From Pseudomonas amygdali (GTDB taxonomy: Bacteria; Pseudomonadota; Gammaproteobacteria; Pseudomonadales; Pseudomonadaceae): DNA of 64,000 nt. The notes below the pieces were generated by a model, which was not told the DNA's origin, did not search any database, and saw only the letters and a list, made by a program, of their open reading frames with translations. Positions within the stretch are counted from its first letter, which is position 1, and each line of letters begins with the position of its first letter. The stretch spans positions 1 to 64,000 of the forward strand of contig NZ_LKBW01000299.1 in assembly GCF_002699855.1 (NCBI RefSeq), read 5' to 3'. Made by a program: the position numbers and the translations under genes. This document shows, piece by piece, positions 36,146 through 45,700 of this stretch.

Positions 36146-36463
36146 TTAAACCGGGAACAGTTCGCTGAGCTTCATGGCCAGCATCATGTCGCCTTCGGCG
36201 CGCAGCTTGCCGCCCATGAATGCCTGCATGCCATCGGTCTCGCCGCTGACAATGCCCTTGAGGGTTTCGCTGTCCATGACCAGGGTCACGTTGGCGTCCG
36301 GGTTTTCGCCTTCCTGCAATTCGCAGGTGCTGTCCTTGACGATCAGGGCGTAGTGTTTGTCTTCGTCGGTGATATGGAAACCGAAGACCAGGTCCAGACC
36401 GGCAGCAGCAGCCGGGTTGAACTTGTTCTTCATGGTTTGTACGGCGTCTGCTACTGAGGTCAT
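36146..36463 (-). CDS. SCP2 sterol-carrier-domain protein
   Basis: A 105-residue stand-alone SCP2 domain that binds acyl-CoAs or other hydrophobic ligands. Motifs are FGFHITDEDKHYALIVKDSTCEL, PDANVTLVMDSETLKGIVSG and MGGKLRAEGDMMLAMKLSELF, covering the complete fold. It would shuttle or buffer acyl chains for the neighbouring catabolic enzymes. It follows the histidine phosphatase gene by 55 bases on the same strand, and a strong terminator follows it. Confidence 0.9.
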   Translation of the reverse strand: MTSVADAVQTMKNKFNPAAAAGLDLVFGFHITDEDKHYALIVKDSTCELQEGENPDANVTLVMDSETLKGIVSGETDGMQAFMGGKLRAEGDMMLAMKLSELFPV

Positions 36464-36518
36464 GTCTTGATCCTTTTGTGGTGAGTACTTGCGTCCGCAA
36501 GGACGCGATTGGCCGGGC

Positions 36519-37229
36519 TCAGCGATAGGTAATGAGCGTCGGCGTCTTCAGCAGTTGCAAGTGTGTGTAACCGTTAAAGGAAGCCAGGGTAACGTCGTTG
36601 CCTTTGAATTTGAGCTGATGCAGAGAAGTGTTGACGATATGCCAGTGCAGCTCCAGTGCCTTTGCTGCAGGCATTCCGGTAACGAGGTGGAGCAGGGCAG
36701 TAATGGTGCCGCCGGAGGTGAACACGGCAATACGCTCATGCGGACCTGCGTCCTGAAGAATTCTGTCCAGGCCTGCCTTGACGCGGTCTAAGAAACCTTG
36801 CCAGCTTTGCAGCCCCGGCGTGTCCTGCTCGCCACTCAGCCAGCGTTTGGTAATCAGGTTGAACAACCGATGAAACCCTGCGGGGTTGCCAGCCACGTCG
36901 CGCAGAATATCCAGTGCTTGCGGTTCATCGACAAGCATCGCCGGTATCAACGCCCTGATCACGCCTTCAGCGTCGAATTCATCGAAGGCGCTGTCGAGCT
37001 GTACGGGAGGCGTTTCAATACCTGCTTCTGTGTACTGGCCCAGCACATGCTGTGCCGTGTCTTTCTGGCGCAGGAGCTCACCCGATACACACCGGTCAAA
37101 GGTCACGCCCGACTGCGCGAGGTGAGCACCCAGCACTTGTGACTGACGAATGCCCATGGGCGACAGGACGTCGTAATTGTCTGCACCAAATGAGGCCTGG
37201 CCATGTCGTATCAGATAGATGCTGCCCAC
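36519..37229 (-). CDS. Histidine phosphatase superfamily protein
   Basis: A 236-residue phosphoglycerate-mutase-like phosphatase. The phospho-histidine lies in YLIRHGQASFG at the N terminus; the second catalytic pair is in a VFTSGGTITAL segment, where the usual His is replaced within SGG, as in several branch-one members. The substrate is unknown. It opens the minus-strand group with SCP2, the APH-like kinase and SDR, where it could act on an acyl-phosphate or phosphorylated intermediate; that is inference. Confidence 0.85.
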   Translation of the reverse strand: MGSIYLIRHGQASFGADNYDVLSPMGIRQSQVLGAHLAQSGVTFDRCVSGELLRQKDTAQHVLGQYTEAGIETPPVQLDSAFDEFDAEGVIRALIPAMLVDEPQALDILRDVAGNPAGFHRLFNLITKRWLSGEQDTPGLQSWQGFLDRVKAGLDRILQDAGPHERIAVFTSGGTITALLHLVTGMPAAKALELHWHIVNTSLHQLKFKGNDVTLASFNGYTHLQLLKTPTLITYR

Positions 37230-37434
37230 GTCCGTGTTGTCTCGGTACGTTGAAGGTGGGTCGAGGTTATGAGGGATGCCGGGCGACTGTCAATGAAAAA
37301 ACATACGCTCGTTTGAAATCATCGTTTTAATGGTTTGTAACGGCTCGATAGCTGGTGCGTCGCACGGGGCGTCGGTATGCTGCATTTATTGCGGCCCTTG
37401 ATTGGTAAAGGCCTGACGCAAATGAGGGATATTC

Positions 37435-38457
37435 GTGGATTTCGTTGTCGATTACGCAAGTTTTCTGGCCAAAACCGTGACGCTGGTGATCGCCATCGTG
37501 GTGGTGCTGGTTGCCATTGCGTCCATGCGTGGCAAGGGGCGTCGCAAAACGGCCGGGCAACTGCAGGTCACCCGGCTCAATGATTTCTATAAAGGCCTGC
37601 GTGAGCGGCTCGAGCAATCCTTGCTCGACAAAGAGCGCCTCAAGACGCTGCGCAAGGAGCAGGGCAAGGCCCTGAAAAAAGAAAAAAAGCAGGCCGAGCC
37701 AAAATCCCGTGTCTATGTGCTGGATTTCGACGGTGACATCAAGGCCTCGGCTACTGAAAGCATGCGTCATGAAATTACCGCTCTGCTGACGCTGGCCACC
37801 GACAAGGACGAAGTGGTCCTGCGTCTGGAAAGCGGTGGCGGCATGGTGCACAGCTATGGTCTGGCGTCCTCGCAACTGGCACGCATTCGGCAGGCCGGTA
37901 TTCCACTGACCGTATGCATCGACAAGGTTGCGGCCAGTGGCGGGTACATGATGGCCTGCATCGGCAACAAGATCATCAGCGCACCCTTCGCCATCCTCGG
38001 GTCCATCGGCGTCGTGGCGCAGTTGCCGAACGTCAATCGCTTGCTGAAGAAGCACGACATCGATTTTGAAGTGCTGACCGCAGGCGAATACAAACGCACC
38101 CTGACGGTGTTTGGCGAAAACACCGAGAAGGGTCGCGAGAAATTCCAGCAGGACCTGGACATCACCCACGACCTGTTCAAGAACTTCGTTGCCAGCTACC
38201 GCCCGCAGTTGTCTATCGACGAAGTGGCGACGGGTGAGATATGGCTGGGCATGGCAGCGGTCGACAAACTGCTGGTCGACGAACTCAAGACCAGCGACGA
38301 GTACCTGGCCGAGCGCGCCAAGGATGCAGACGTGTTCCACCTGCACTACGTGCAACGCAAGAGCCTGCAAGAGCGCATGGGTATGGCTGCAGCCACCTCG
38401 GCGGATCAGTTGGCTGCTAAGTGGTGGGGACGTTTGACTCAGCAGCGGTTCTGGTAG
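37435..38457 (+). CDS. sohB: Inner-membrane peptidase SohB, family S49
   Basis: The 340-residue protein has an N-terminal membrane anchor (about 7-26), a Lys/Glu-rich coiled segment (50-95) and an S49 protease domain. The nucleophile serine is in DKVAASGGYMMACIGNKI and the SIGVVAQLPNVNRLLKK segment follows, with the general-base lysine further on in GEYKRTL. It degrades abnormal membrane or periplasm-facing proteins. Translation starts at GTG with GAGGG upstream. A palindrome-rich spacer follows. Confidence 0.9.
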   Translation: MDFVVDYASFLAKTVTLVIAIVVVLVAIASMRGKGRRKTAGQLQVTRLNDFYKGLRERLEQSLLDKERLKTLRKEQGKALKKEKKQAEPKSRVYVLDFDGDIKASATESMRHEITALLTLATDKDEVVLRLESGGGMVHSYGLASSQLARIRQAGIPLTVCIDKVAASGGYMMACIGNKIISAPFAILGSIGVVAQLPNVNRLLKKHDIDFEVLTAGEYKRTLTVFGENTEKGREKFQQDLDITHDLFKNFVASYRPQLSIDEVATGEIWLGMAAVDKLLVDELKTSDEYLAERAKDADVFHLHYVQRKSLQERMGMAAATSADQLAAKWWGRLTQQRFW

Positions 38458-38469
38458 GCATTGTTTAGG

Positions 38470-38935
38470 GGGGTAACGACTTGTGCCAATGCTCCGGTGC
38501 GAGCGATAACCTCAACTATCGTGCGGCGCTCTGCGTCGCACATCAAGATCGGACGCAGAGCGTCCAGAGCCGCGTTCCCACGCTGGAGCGTGCGGAACGA
38601 TAATCTCCAACTATCGTGCGACGCTCCGCGTCGTCACGCTGTCTCGTGACGCTCTGCGTCACAATTGGGCTGCCGCGTAACGTCATGCCTTGCCCGTAAT
38701 CACGGCACATAAACCAAAGCGCTTTTTATCACGATGGCACTGTCGACGCAGAGTGCGACGTTAGTGACAGGGCGCCTGATCTCGCAGGACGACCGTGTGA
38801 CGCAGAGCGTCACGAAAGGCATTACCACGCGGAGCGTGGGAACGAGAATCTGAGCCGAACGCCAATCACCTGACACCACAGAACCACGAACTGCATGCCT
38901 ACGCGGAGCGCAGGCACGATAGTCATCTCAAGTGA
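38470..38935. repeat. Cluster of degenerate palindromic repeats
   Basis: This gene-less stretch after sohB is a mosaic of related short palindromes. GACGCAGAGCGTC-like units recur at least five times, for example near 38520, 38555, 38640, 38750 and 38800. Longer units built on CACGC-GGAGCGTG with GGAACGA flanks lie near 38580 and 38830, and the flank AACTATCGTGCG occurs twice (near 38514 and 38608). They resemble REP-like intergenic repeats and could form many alternative hairpins. No coding region is supported. Confidence 0.7.
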
Positions 38936-38965
38936 GCACAGAGACGATAATGCAGGTCGCCTGAA

Positions 38966-39460
38966 TCAGCGGCGCCGGAACAGCGGTAGCGGCTCGTCGG
39001 TTGCAGCCTGATAGGTCACCGAAAAGTCCTTGAGGCCTTCCAGCGCCTCGTACGGGTCCTTGTCGGCACGCACTGCAAAGGCGTCGAAGCCACAGCGGCG
39101 CATGTAGAACAACTGATCGCGCAACACGTCGCCGATGGCACGTAATTCGCCCTTGTAGCCAAAGCGATCACGCAACAGGCGCGCGTTCGAGAAGCTACGA
39201 CCGTCAGTGATAGCCGGAAAGTTCAGGGCGATGACCTGAAACTGGTCCACATCTGCGCCAATCTCTTCGGCTTCTTCATCACTGTCCAGCCATACGCCCA
39301 AACCGCCATCGCGTGCCTTCAATGCATGCGCGTGTTCGCGCCACAGTCCCAGCGGCACGATCAGGTCGTCGCAGTTCGACAGGCTGTCAAAGGTGGTTTC
39401 CTTCGGCAACAAGTGCCAGGTTTCATCAATGACTTCGTTGTTCTTAATGATTCGCTGCAT
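38966..39460 (-). CDS. DUF934 protein associated with sulfite reductase
   Basis: A 164-residue protein starting MQRIIKNNEV, with LIVPLGLWREHAHAL, VIALNFPAITDGRSFSNARLLRDRFGYKGELRAIGDVLRDQLFYMRRCGFDAF as the family core (several short blocks of it are diagnostic). Genes of this family sit directly after cysI in many Pseudomonas and other proteobacteria and are needed for or linked to sulfite reduction, although the biochemical role is unclear. The start overlaps the cysI end by 17 bases, so the two are co-translated. A Cys-poor sequence without metal motifs argues against a redox role of its own. Confidence 0.88.
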   Translation of the reverse strand: MQRIIKNNEVIDETWHLLPKETTFDSLSNCDDLIVPLGLWREHAHALKARDGGLGVWLDSDEEAEEIGADVDQFQVIALNFPAITDGRSFSNARLLRDRFGYKGELRAIGDVLRDQLFYMRRCGFDAFAVRADKDPYEALEGLKDFSVTYQAATDEPLPLFRRR

Positions 39461-41102
39461 AGACGCGCTCCTTGAAAGGGTCAATGCCAATACGTTGGTA
39501 GGTGTCGATAAAGCGCTCGTCTTCTGTACGTTTTTCAACGTAGACGTCGATCAGCTTCTCGATCACGTCCGGCATCGCCTCCTGGGCAAAGGAAGGGCCG
39601 AGGATCTTGCCGAGGCTCGCATCACGGCTGGCACTGCCGCCGAGTGAGACCTGATAGAACTCTTCACCTTTCTTGTCCACGCCCAGCACGCCGATATGGC
39701 CGACGTGGTGGTGGCCGCAAGCATTCATGCAGCCGGAAATATTCAGGTCCAGCTCGCCGATATCGAACAGGTAGTCCAGATCGTCGAAGCGGCGCTGGAT
39801 GGATTCTGCAATCGGAATCGACTTGGCGTTGGCCAACGAGCAGAAATCACCGCCAGGGCAGCAGATGATGTCGGTCAGAAGACCAATGTTCGGTGTGGCA
39901 AAACCATTGTCGCGCAGCTCGTTCCACAGGGTGAACAGCTCGGCCTGCTCGACGTCGGCCAGGATGATGTTCTGCTCGTGGGAAGTGCGCAGTTGACCAA
40001 AGCTGTAGCGATCGGCCAGATCGGCGATGGCGTCAAGCTGCTTGTCGGTCACGTCGCCCGGCGCAACGCCGGTGGGCTTGAGCGACAGGGTCACAGCAAT
40101 GTAGCCAGGCTTTTTGTGGGCCAGCACATTGCGTTGACGCCAGCGAGCGAAACCTGGGTGTTGAGCGTCCAGTGCTGCCAGTTCGGCGTGCTGGTCGCTG
40201 AGAGCCTTGTATTGCGGGTCGACGAAGTGCCGGGAAACGCGCTGCACTTCGGCTTCGGTCAGGGTGGTCTGGCCACCACGCAAGTGCGCCATTTCGGCGT
40301 CGACCTTGGCGGCGAACACCTCGGGCGTCAGTGCCTTGACCAGAATCTTGATCCGCGCCTTGTACTTGTTATCGCGACGGCCATAACGGTTGTAGACCCG
40401 CAGGATGGCGTCGAGGTAACTCAGCAGGTCCTGCCACGGCAGGAACTCGTTGATGAAGGCACCTACAACCGGCGTACGGCCAAGGCCGCCACCCACCAGG
40501 ACGCGGAAACCCAGCTCGCCGGCTTCGTTGCGCAACGGTTCAAGACCGATGTCATGTACTTCGATGGCGGCGCGATCACTGGTCGAACCGTTGATTGCGA
40601 TCTTGAACTTGCGCGGCAGGTAGGCGAACTCCGGGTGGAACGTGGTCCACTGGCGGACGATTTCGCACCATGGGCGTGGGTCCACCAGCTCGTCTGCAGC
40701 AACACCGGCAAACTGGTCGGTGGTCACGTTGCGCAGGCAGTTGCCGCTGGTCTGGATCGCGTGCATCTGCACGGTCGCCAGTTCAGCGAGAATATCCGGT
40801 ACATCTTCAAGCGCAGGCCAGTTGAACTGTACGTTCTGGCGAGTACTGATGTGCGCGTAGCCCTTGTCGTAGTCACGGGCAATTTTGGCCATCATGCGCG
40901 CCTGACGCGAGGTCAGCTGGCCGTATGGAACCGCCACACGCAACATCGGCGCAAAGCGCTGCACATAAAGGCCGTTTTGCAGGCGCAACGGTCGAAATTC
41001 TTCTTCGCTCAGTTCCCCGGCCAGATAGCGTCGGGTCTGATCCCGGAACTGCTTGACGCGGTCCTCGATGATCTTCTGATCGTAATCGTCGTATACGTAC
41101 AT
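39444..41102 (-). CDS. cysI: Sulfite reductase haemoprotein
   Basis: The 552-residue enzyme reduces sulfite to sulfide with six electrons in cysteine synthesis. It has two nitrite/sulfite reductase half-domains. The cysteines that bind the coupled 4Fe-4S/sirohaem centre lie in CCPGGDFCSLANAKS and NISGCMNACGHHHVGHIG. The start MYVYDDYDQ at 41102 gives the length usual for Pseudomonas and has AGGA upstream; an in-frame ATG at 41129 is possible. No cysJ lies beside it, as in other pseudomonads. Confidence 0.95.
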   Translation of the reverse strand: MYVYDDYDQKIIEDRVKQFRDQTRRYLAGELSEEEFRPLRLQNGLYVQRFAPMLRVAVPYGQLTSRQARMMAKIARDYDKGYAHISTRQNVQFNWPALEDVPDILAELATVQMHAIQTSGNCLRNVTTDQFAGVAADELVDPRPWCEIVRQWTTFHPEFAYLPRKFKIAINGSTSDRAAIEVHDIGLEPLRNEAGELGFRVLVGGGLGRTPVVGAFINEFLPWQDLLSYLDAILRVYNRYGRRDNKYKARIKILVKALTPEVFAAKVDAEMAHLRGGQTTLTEAEVQRVSRHFVDPQYKALSDQHAELAALDAQHPGFARWRQRNVLAHKKPGYIAVTLSLKPTGVAPGDVTDKQLDAIADLADRYSFGQLRTSHEQNIILADVEQAELFTLWNELRDNGFATPNIGLLTDIICCPGGDFCSLANAKSIPIAESIQRRFDDLDYLFDIGELDLNISGCMNACGHHHVGHIGVLGVDKKGEEFYQVSLGGSASRDASLGKILGPSFAQEAMPDVIEKLIDVYVEKRTEDERFIDTYQRIGIDPFKERVYAANH

Positions 41103-41442
41103 ATAGGTCCTGTTCTCAGGCTTCGTCATGAAGCAGGGCAGTTGCGTCAGTCCGGGCACACGCTCGTCACTCGCGGTAGCCTGCTTCATCTGGTCAATTC
41201 TGCGCGCACGGCCGCGCACTCCGTCGGGAGCGAAGGCGACGATAGCAGTTTGCAGATATCGATAAAAGTGATGTTTATATATATGCAAATCACTAAAAGC
41301 GATAAGCAAAAAAGGTTTGATCATATCCCTGCTTGCCGTGTGGGCAAGACTCGACTTAACTGTGCATTGACCGATGCCGAATGAGTGTCGTAACCCTTCC
41401 TTTCATATGCAATCACCCATAAGACCGACAAGAGGCGATGCG
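41103..41442. promoter_or_regulatory. Divergent regulatory region of cysI
   Basis: The gap holds no gene apart from the weak frame that extends cysI. An AT-rich core at 41262-41310 includes an inverted pair AGTGAT (41267-41272) and ATCACT (41289-41294) around TTTATATATATGC. Its position and AT content suit a CysB-type operator with the cysI promoter on the minus strand, leaving a leader of about 170 bases. This is an inference from composition and symmetry. Confidence 0.4.
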
Positions 41443-41556
41443 ATGAGCAAGCACCCGAAAGTAACCAAACCGGGCAGATCCGTGGACACCTTGGCCATTT
41501 TATTCATTGTCATACTGGCCGTGGGCGCGGCGATGTTCTGGGCCAGCAGCCAGTGA
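41443..41556 (+). CDS. Small single-span membrane protein
   Basis: A 37-residue protein with a basic N terminus (MSKHPKVTKPGRS) and one hydrophobic helix (TLAILFIVILAVGAAMFWA) ending in SSQ. AGAGG lies eight bases before the ATG. The positive-inside rule predicts the N terminus in the cytoplasm. I know no function. Its reality rests on the ribosome-binding site and the clean helix; conservation in relatives would settle it. Confidence 0.6.
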   Translation: MSKHPKVTKPGRSVDTLAILFIVILAVGAAMFWASSQ

Positions 41557-41604
41557 CAGGCTGAACAAAGAATTTGCCTGAGTCTCCAGAACCTTGCTGT
41601 AGCA

Positions 41605-41612
41605 GCCGATAA
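41605..41612 (+). promoter_or_regulatory. Possible FliA (sigma-28) -10 element
   Basis: GCCGATAA matches the sigma-28 -10 consensus in all eight positions and lies 45 bases before the periplasmic binding-protein gene. The -35 position, 11 bases upstream, reads CCAGAACC and does not match the consensus well, so the call is tentative. Confidence 0.35.
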
Positions 41613-41656
41613 CTCGCGTGTAGCGATAAATTCCTGCTACCTCAAGGTTCGTTGAT

Positions 41657-42757
41657 ATGAAGGCGCTATTTGTTGGCTGGCTAATGCTATTCGGCTTTTG
41701 GTGGGCAGGATCCGCATTTGCCGCCTCGGTGGTATTTCTGAGTCCCGGTACAGAGACCGATGGCTATTGGCAGAGCCATGCCCGGGTGATGCAGACGGCC
41801 GCCGATACCACCGGTATGTCACTCAAAATTCTCTATACCGATCGCGACACCCGCAAGTTGCTGGCCATGGCGCGCGATACGCTGCAAGGGTATGTGCGTC
41901 CGGACTACCTGATGTTTTCCAATGAGCTGAATGTCGCCCCTGAAATCCTGCGTATGTCTACAGGCAGCGGGGTCAAGCTGTTCGCCGTCAACAATACACT
42001 GACGGCGGATCAGATTCGTATTCTGGGTGATCTGCCGTCGCGCTATCCGGATTTCATTGGCAGCCTGGTCGGCAACGACGAGCAGGGTGGTTACCTGACG
42101 GCGAAAAGGCTTATCAGCCTTGCTTACCCGGTCATGGACGGGCAGGAGGTTGAAATGCTCGCGTTCTCGGGCACCAACACCACGCCTGTGTCCCTGTTGC
42201 GTGAAAAAGGCATGCTGCGCGCCTTGTCAGAGCACCCGGAGGTGCATTTGCGGCAAGTTGCGCTGGGAGGATGGCGTCGGGATCGCGCACTCGAGCAGGC
42301 GCGCGTGTTGTTCAAACGCTACCCGCAGACACGCCTGGTATGGGCTGCCAACGAGCAAATGGCGTTTGGTGCGATGGATGCATTGCGGGAAAAAGGCGGC
42401 AAACCGGGTGAAGATGTATTGTTCAGTGCTATCAATGGCACGTCACTGTCATTGCAGGCCCAGCTCAATGGCAACCTGAGCGTAGTGGCCACCGGGCATT
42501 TCAACCTGGGTGGATGGGCAATCATCCTGTTGCATCGCTATGACACTGCCCAGCGGCAAGCCCGGCAACAGGTCGGCGCACGCACTATCGATGTGTTGCA
42601 CCTGGTCGAGCCGCAGGACACGCAACGCTTTCTGAACGCAACCCGCGAGGAGCGCTACCGGCTTGATATCCAGGCATTCAACGTGGGGGCTTTTGGCGAG
42701 GACTCACCGTTTTCCCTGAAAAACATGTTGCCGCCTGATCGCCCAGGCGGCAAGTAG
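41657..42757 (+). CDS. Periplasmic type-I (ribose-like) substrate-binding protein
   Basis: A 366-residue exported protein with a signal peptide (hydrophobic residues 5-21, cleavage after SAFA) and the two-lobed fold of sugar and autoinducer-2 binding proteins: VVFLSPGTETDGYWQSHARVMQTAA, YLMFSNELNVAPEIL, LVGNDEQGGYLTAKRLI, LVWAANEQMAFGAMDAL. No ABC permease or ATPase gene is adjacent, so it may feed a sensor or distant transporter. Ligand unknown. The possible FliA element upstream would link it to motility or chemotaxis. Confidence 0.85.
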   Translation: MKALFVGWLMLFGFWWAGSAFAASVVFLSPGTETDGYWQSHARVMQTAADTTGMSLKILYTDRDTRKLLAMARDTLQGYVRPDYLMFSNELNVAPEILRMSTGSGVKLFAVNNTLTADQIRILGDLPSRYPDFIGSLVGNDEQGGYLTAKRLISLAYPVMDGQEVEMLAFSGTNTTPVSLLREKGMLRALSEHPEVHLRQVALGGWRRDRALEQARVLFKRYPQTRLVWAANEQMAFGAMDALREKGGKPGEDVLFSAINGTSLSLQAQLNGNLSVVATGHFNLGGWAIILLHRYDTAQRQARQQVGARTIDVLHLVEPQDTQRFLNATREERYRLDIQAFNVGAFGEDSPFSLKNMLPPDRPGGK

Positions 42758-42763
42758 TCGGGC

Positions 42764-45700
42764 TTACTCGTCATAACCCAGGTTCGGTGCCAGCCAGCGC
42801 TCGGTGACGCTCAGGTCCTGGCCTTTGCGGGCGGTATAGCTTTCGACCTGATCCTTATCCACCTTGCCTACCGCAAAGTACTGCGCCTGAGGATGGGCAA
42901 AATACCAGCCGCTGACGGCCGCAGCCGGGAACATTGCGTAGTGCTCGGTCAGGAACATGCCGCTTTTGCCGGGCGTATGTTCGGGTGTGCCTTCCGGCAG
43001 TGGATCGAGCAGGGCGAACAGGGTGCCTTTTTCGGTGTGATCCGGGCAGGCCGGGTAGCCGGGAGCCGGACGAATGCCCATGTATTGCTCCTTGATCAAC
43101 GCCTCGTTGTCCAGCGCCTCGTCTTTCGCGTAACCCCAGTATTCCTTGCGCACCTGCTGGTGCAGCCATTCGGCACAGGCCTCGGCCAGACGGTCGGCGA
43201 GCGCCTTGACCATGATCGAGTTGTAGTCGTCGCCCTTGTCCTGATACGCCTTGGCAACTTCTTCGGCACCAATGCCGGCTGTGGTGATGAAGCCACCGAT
43301 GTAGTCGGTCAGGCCACTGTCTTTCGGCGCGACGAAGTCGGCCAGCGAGAAATTCGGCTTGCCGTCAGGCTTTATGGTCTGTTGGCGCAGGTGATGCAGC
43401 TTCGCCAGCGGCTTGCCGTCGTCGCCATAGACTTCCAGATCATCATCGTTGACCTGATTGGCTGGCCAGAAGCCGAATACTGCACGGGCGCTGATCAGTT
43501 TCTCGTCGATCAGCTTGCGCAGCATCTGAGTGGCGTCCGCATACAGCGCGGTGGCCGCTTCACCGACCACTTCGTCGGTCAGGATGCGTGGGTATTTACC
43601 GGCCAGATCCCAGGAGATGAAGAACGGTGTCCAGTCGATGTATTCGGCCAGCACGTTCAGGTCGATATCCTGCAGAACCCGGGTGCCGGTGAAGGTCGGT
43701 TGGGCAGGGGTGTAGTTTTCCCAGTCGAACTGCGGCTTCTTCGCCACCGCCGCGCCATAGCTCAAGCGCTCGGTGCGCGCTCTGCGTGCCGAGGTACGCT
43801 CACGTACTTCCACGTATTCCAGGCGGGTCTTTTCGATGAAGGCCGGTTTCAGTTCTTTCGACAGTAACTGGGTCGCCACGCCCACCGCACGTGAAGCGTC
43901 GGTGACGTAGATGACTGCATCATTGCTGTATTTAGGCTCGATCTTGACCGCCGTGTGCGCCTTGGAGGTGGTCGCGCCACCGATCATCAAGGGCAGATGG
44001 AAGTCCTGGCGCTGCATTTCCCGGGCAACATGGACCATTTCGTCCAGCGACGGCGTGATCAGGCCGGACAAACCAATGATGTCGCACTTTTCATCGCGCG
44101 CCACCTGGAGAATTTTCTCGGCAGGCACCATCACCCCGAGATCGACGATATCGTAGCCGTTACAGCCCAGCACCACGCCGACGATGTTCTTGCCAATGTC
44201 ATGGACGTCGCCCTTGACCGTGGCCATGAGGATCTTGCCCTTGGCCTCTGGCTTGTCGCCTTTTTCCAGCTCGATGAACGGGATCAGGTGCGCAACTGCC
44301 TGTTTCATGACCCGTGCGGACTTCACCACCTGAGGCAGGAACATCTTGCCTGCGCCAAACAGGTCACCGACCACGTTCATGCCCGCCATCAATGGGCCTT
44401 CAATCACTTCGATGGGGCGGGTGAATGCCAGACGCGACTCTTCGGTGTCCTGCACGATATGAGTGGTGATGCCCTTGACCAGCGCATGCTCCAGCCGCTG
44501 ATTGACCGGCCAGCTGCGCCATTCTTCGGTTTCGGCTTCCTTGACACTGCCATCGCCCTTGAACTTGTCGGCAATTGCCAGCAATGCATCCGTGCCCTCG
44601 GGATTGCGGTTGAGCACTACGTCTTCGACGCAGTCACGCAGTTCAGCGGGAATCTGGTCGTAGATTTCCAGCTGCCCGGCGTTAACGATGCCCATACTCA
44701 GGCCATTGCGGATCGCATGCAGCAGGAACACCGAGTGGATCGCCTCGCGCACCGGGTTGTTGCCGCGGAACGAGAACGAAACGTTGGACACCCCACCCGA
44801 GGTCAGGGCATACGGCAGCTCGTCACGGATGTAGGCGCAGGCGTTGATAAAGTCCACGGCATAGTTGTTGTGCTCTTCAATACCGGTAGCGATGGCGAAG
44901 ATGTTCGGGTCGAAGATGATGTCTTCCGGCGGGAAGCCCACTTCGTTGACCAGAATGTCGTAGGAGCGCTTGCAGATTTCCTTCTTGCGCGCCTCGGTAT
45001 CGGCCTGACCCTGTTCGTCGAAGGCCATGACCACCACGGCCGCGCCGTATCGCTTGCACAGCCGCGCGTGATGAATGAACTGCTCGACGCCTTCCTTCAT
45101 GCTGATGGAGTTGACGATGCCCTTGCCCTGGATGCACTTGAGGCCGGCCTCGATCACTTCCCACTTGGAGGAGTCGATCATGATCGGTACGCGGGAAATG
45201 TCCGGCTCGCCTGCGATCAGGTTGAGGAAGGTCACCATGGCCTTCTTCGATTCGAGCATCCCTTCGTCCATGTTGATGTCGATCACCTGGGCACCGGCTT
45301 CGACCTGCTGCAGGGCGACTTCCAGCGCTTCGGTGTAGTTGTCTTCACGAATCAGACGGGCAAAGCGGGCAGAGCCGGTGATGTTGGTGCGCTCGCCGAC
45401 GTTGACGAACAGCGACTGACGATCAATGGTGAACGGTTCCAGGCCCGACAGGCGGCAGGCTTTTGGAATGTCCGGAATTTCGCGTGGCGCGTAGCCCGAA
45501 ACAGCCTCGGCAATCGCCTTGATGTGCGCTGGCGTCGTACCGCAGCAACCGCCGACGATGTTCAGGAAGCCGCTTTGCGCGAACTCTTCGATGATCTTCG
45601 CCGTCTGGCTCGGCAGCTCGTCGTATTCGCCAAAGGCGTTGGGCAGACCGGCGTTGGGGTGCGCAGATACATGGGTGTTGGCCTTGTTGGCCAGCTCTTG

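Noticed and set aside
37327-38370. Long minus-strand frame of 347 codons opposite sohB
   Set aside because: It mirrors sohB in a GC-rich genome, lacks a recognisable domain, and sohB is certain.
38470-38935. CRISPR array in the repeat-rich spacer after sohB
   Set aside because: Units are imperfect palindromes with irregular spacing, not identical direct repeats with constant spacers, and no cas gene is near.
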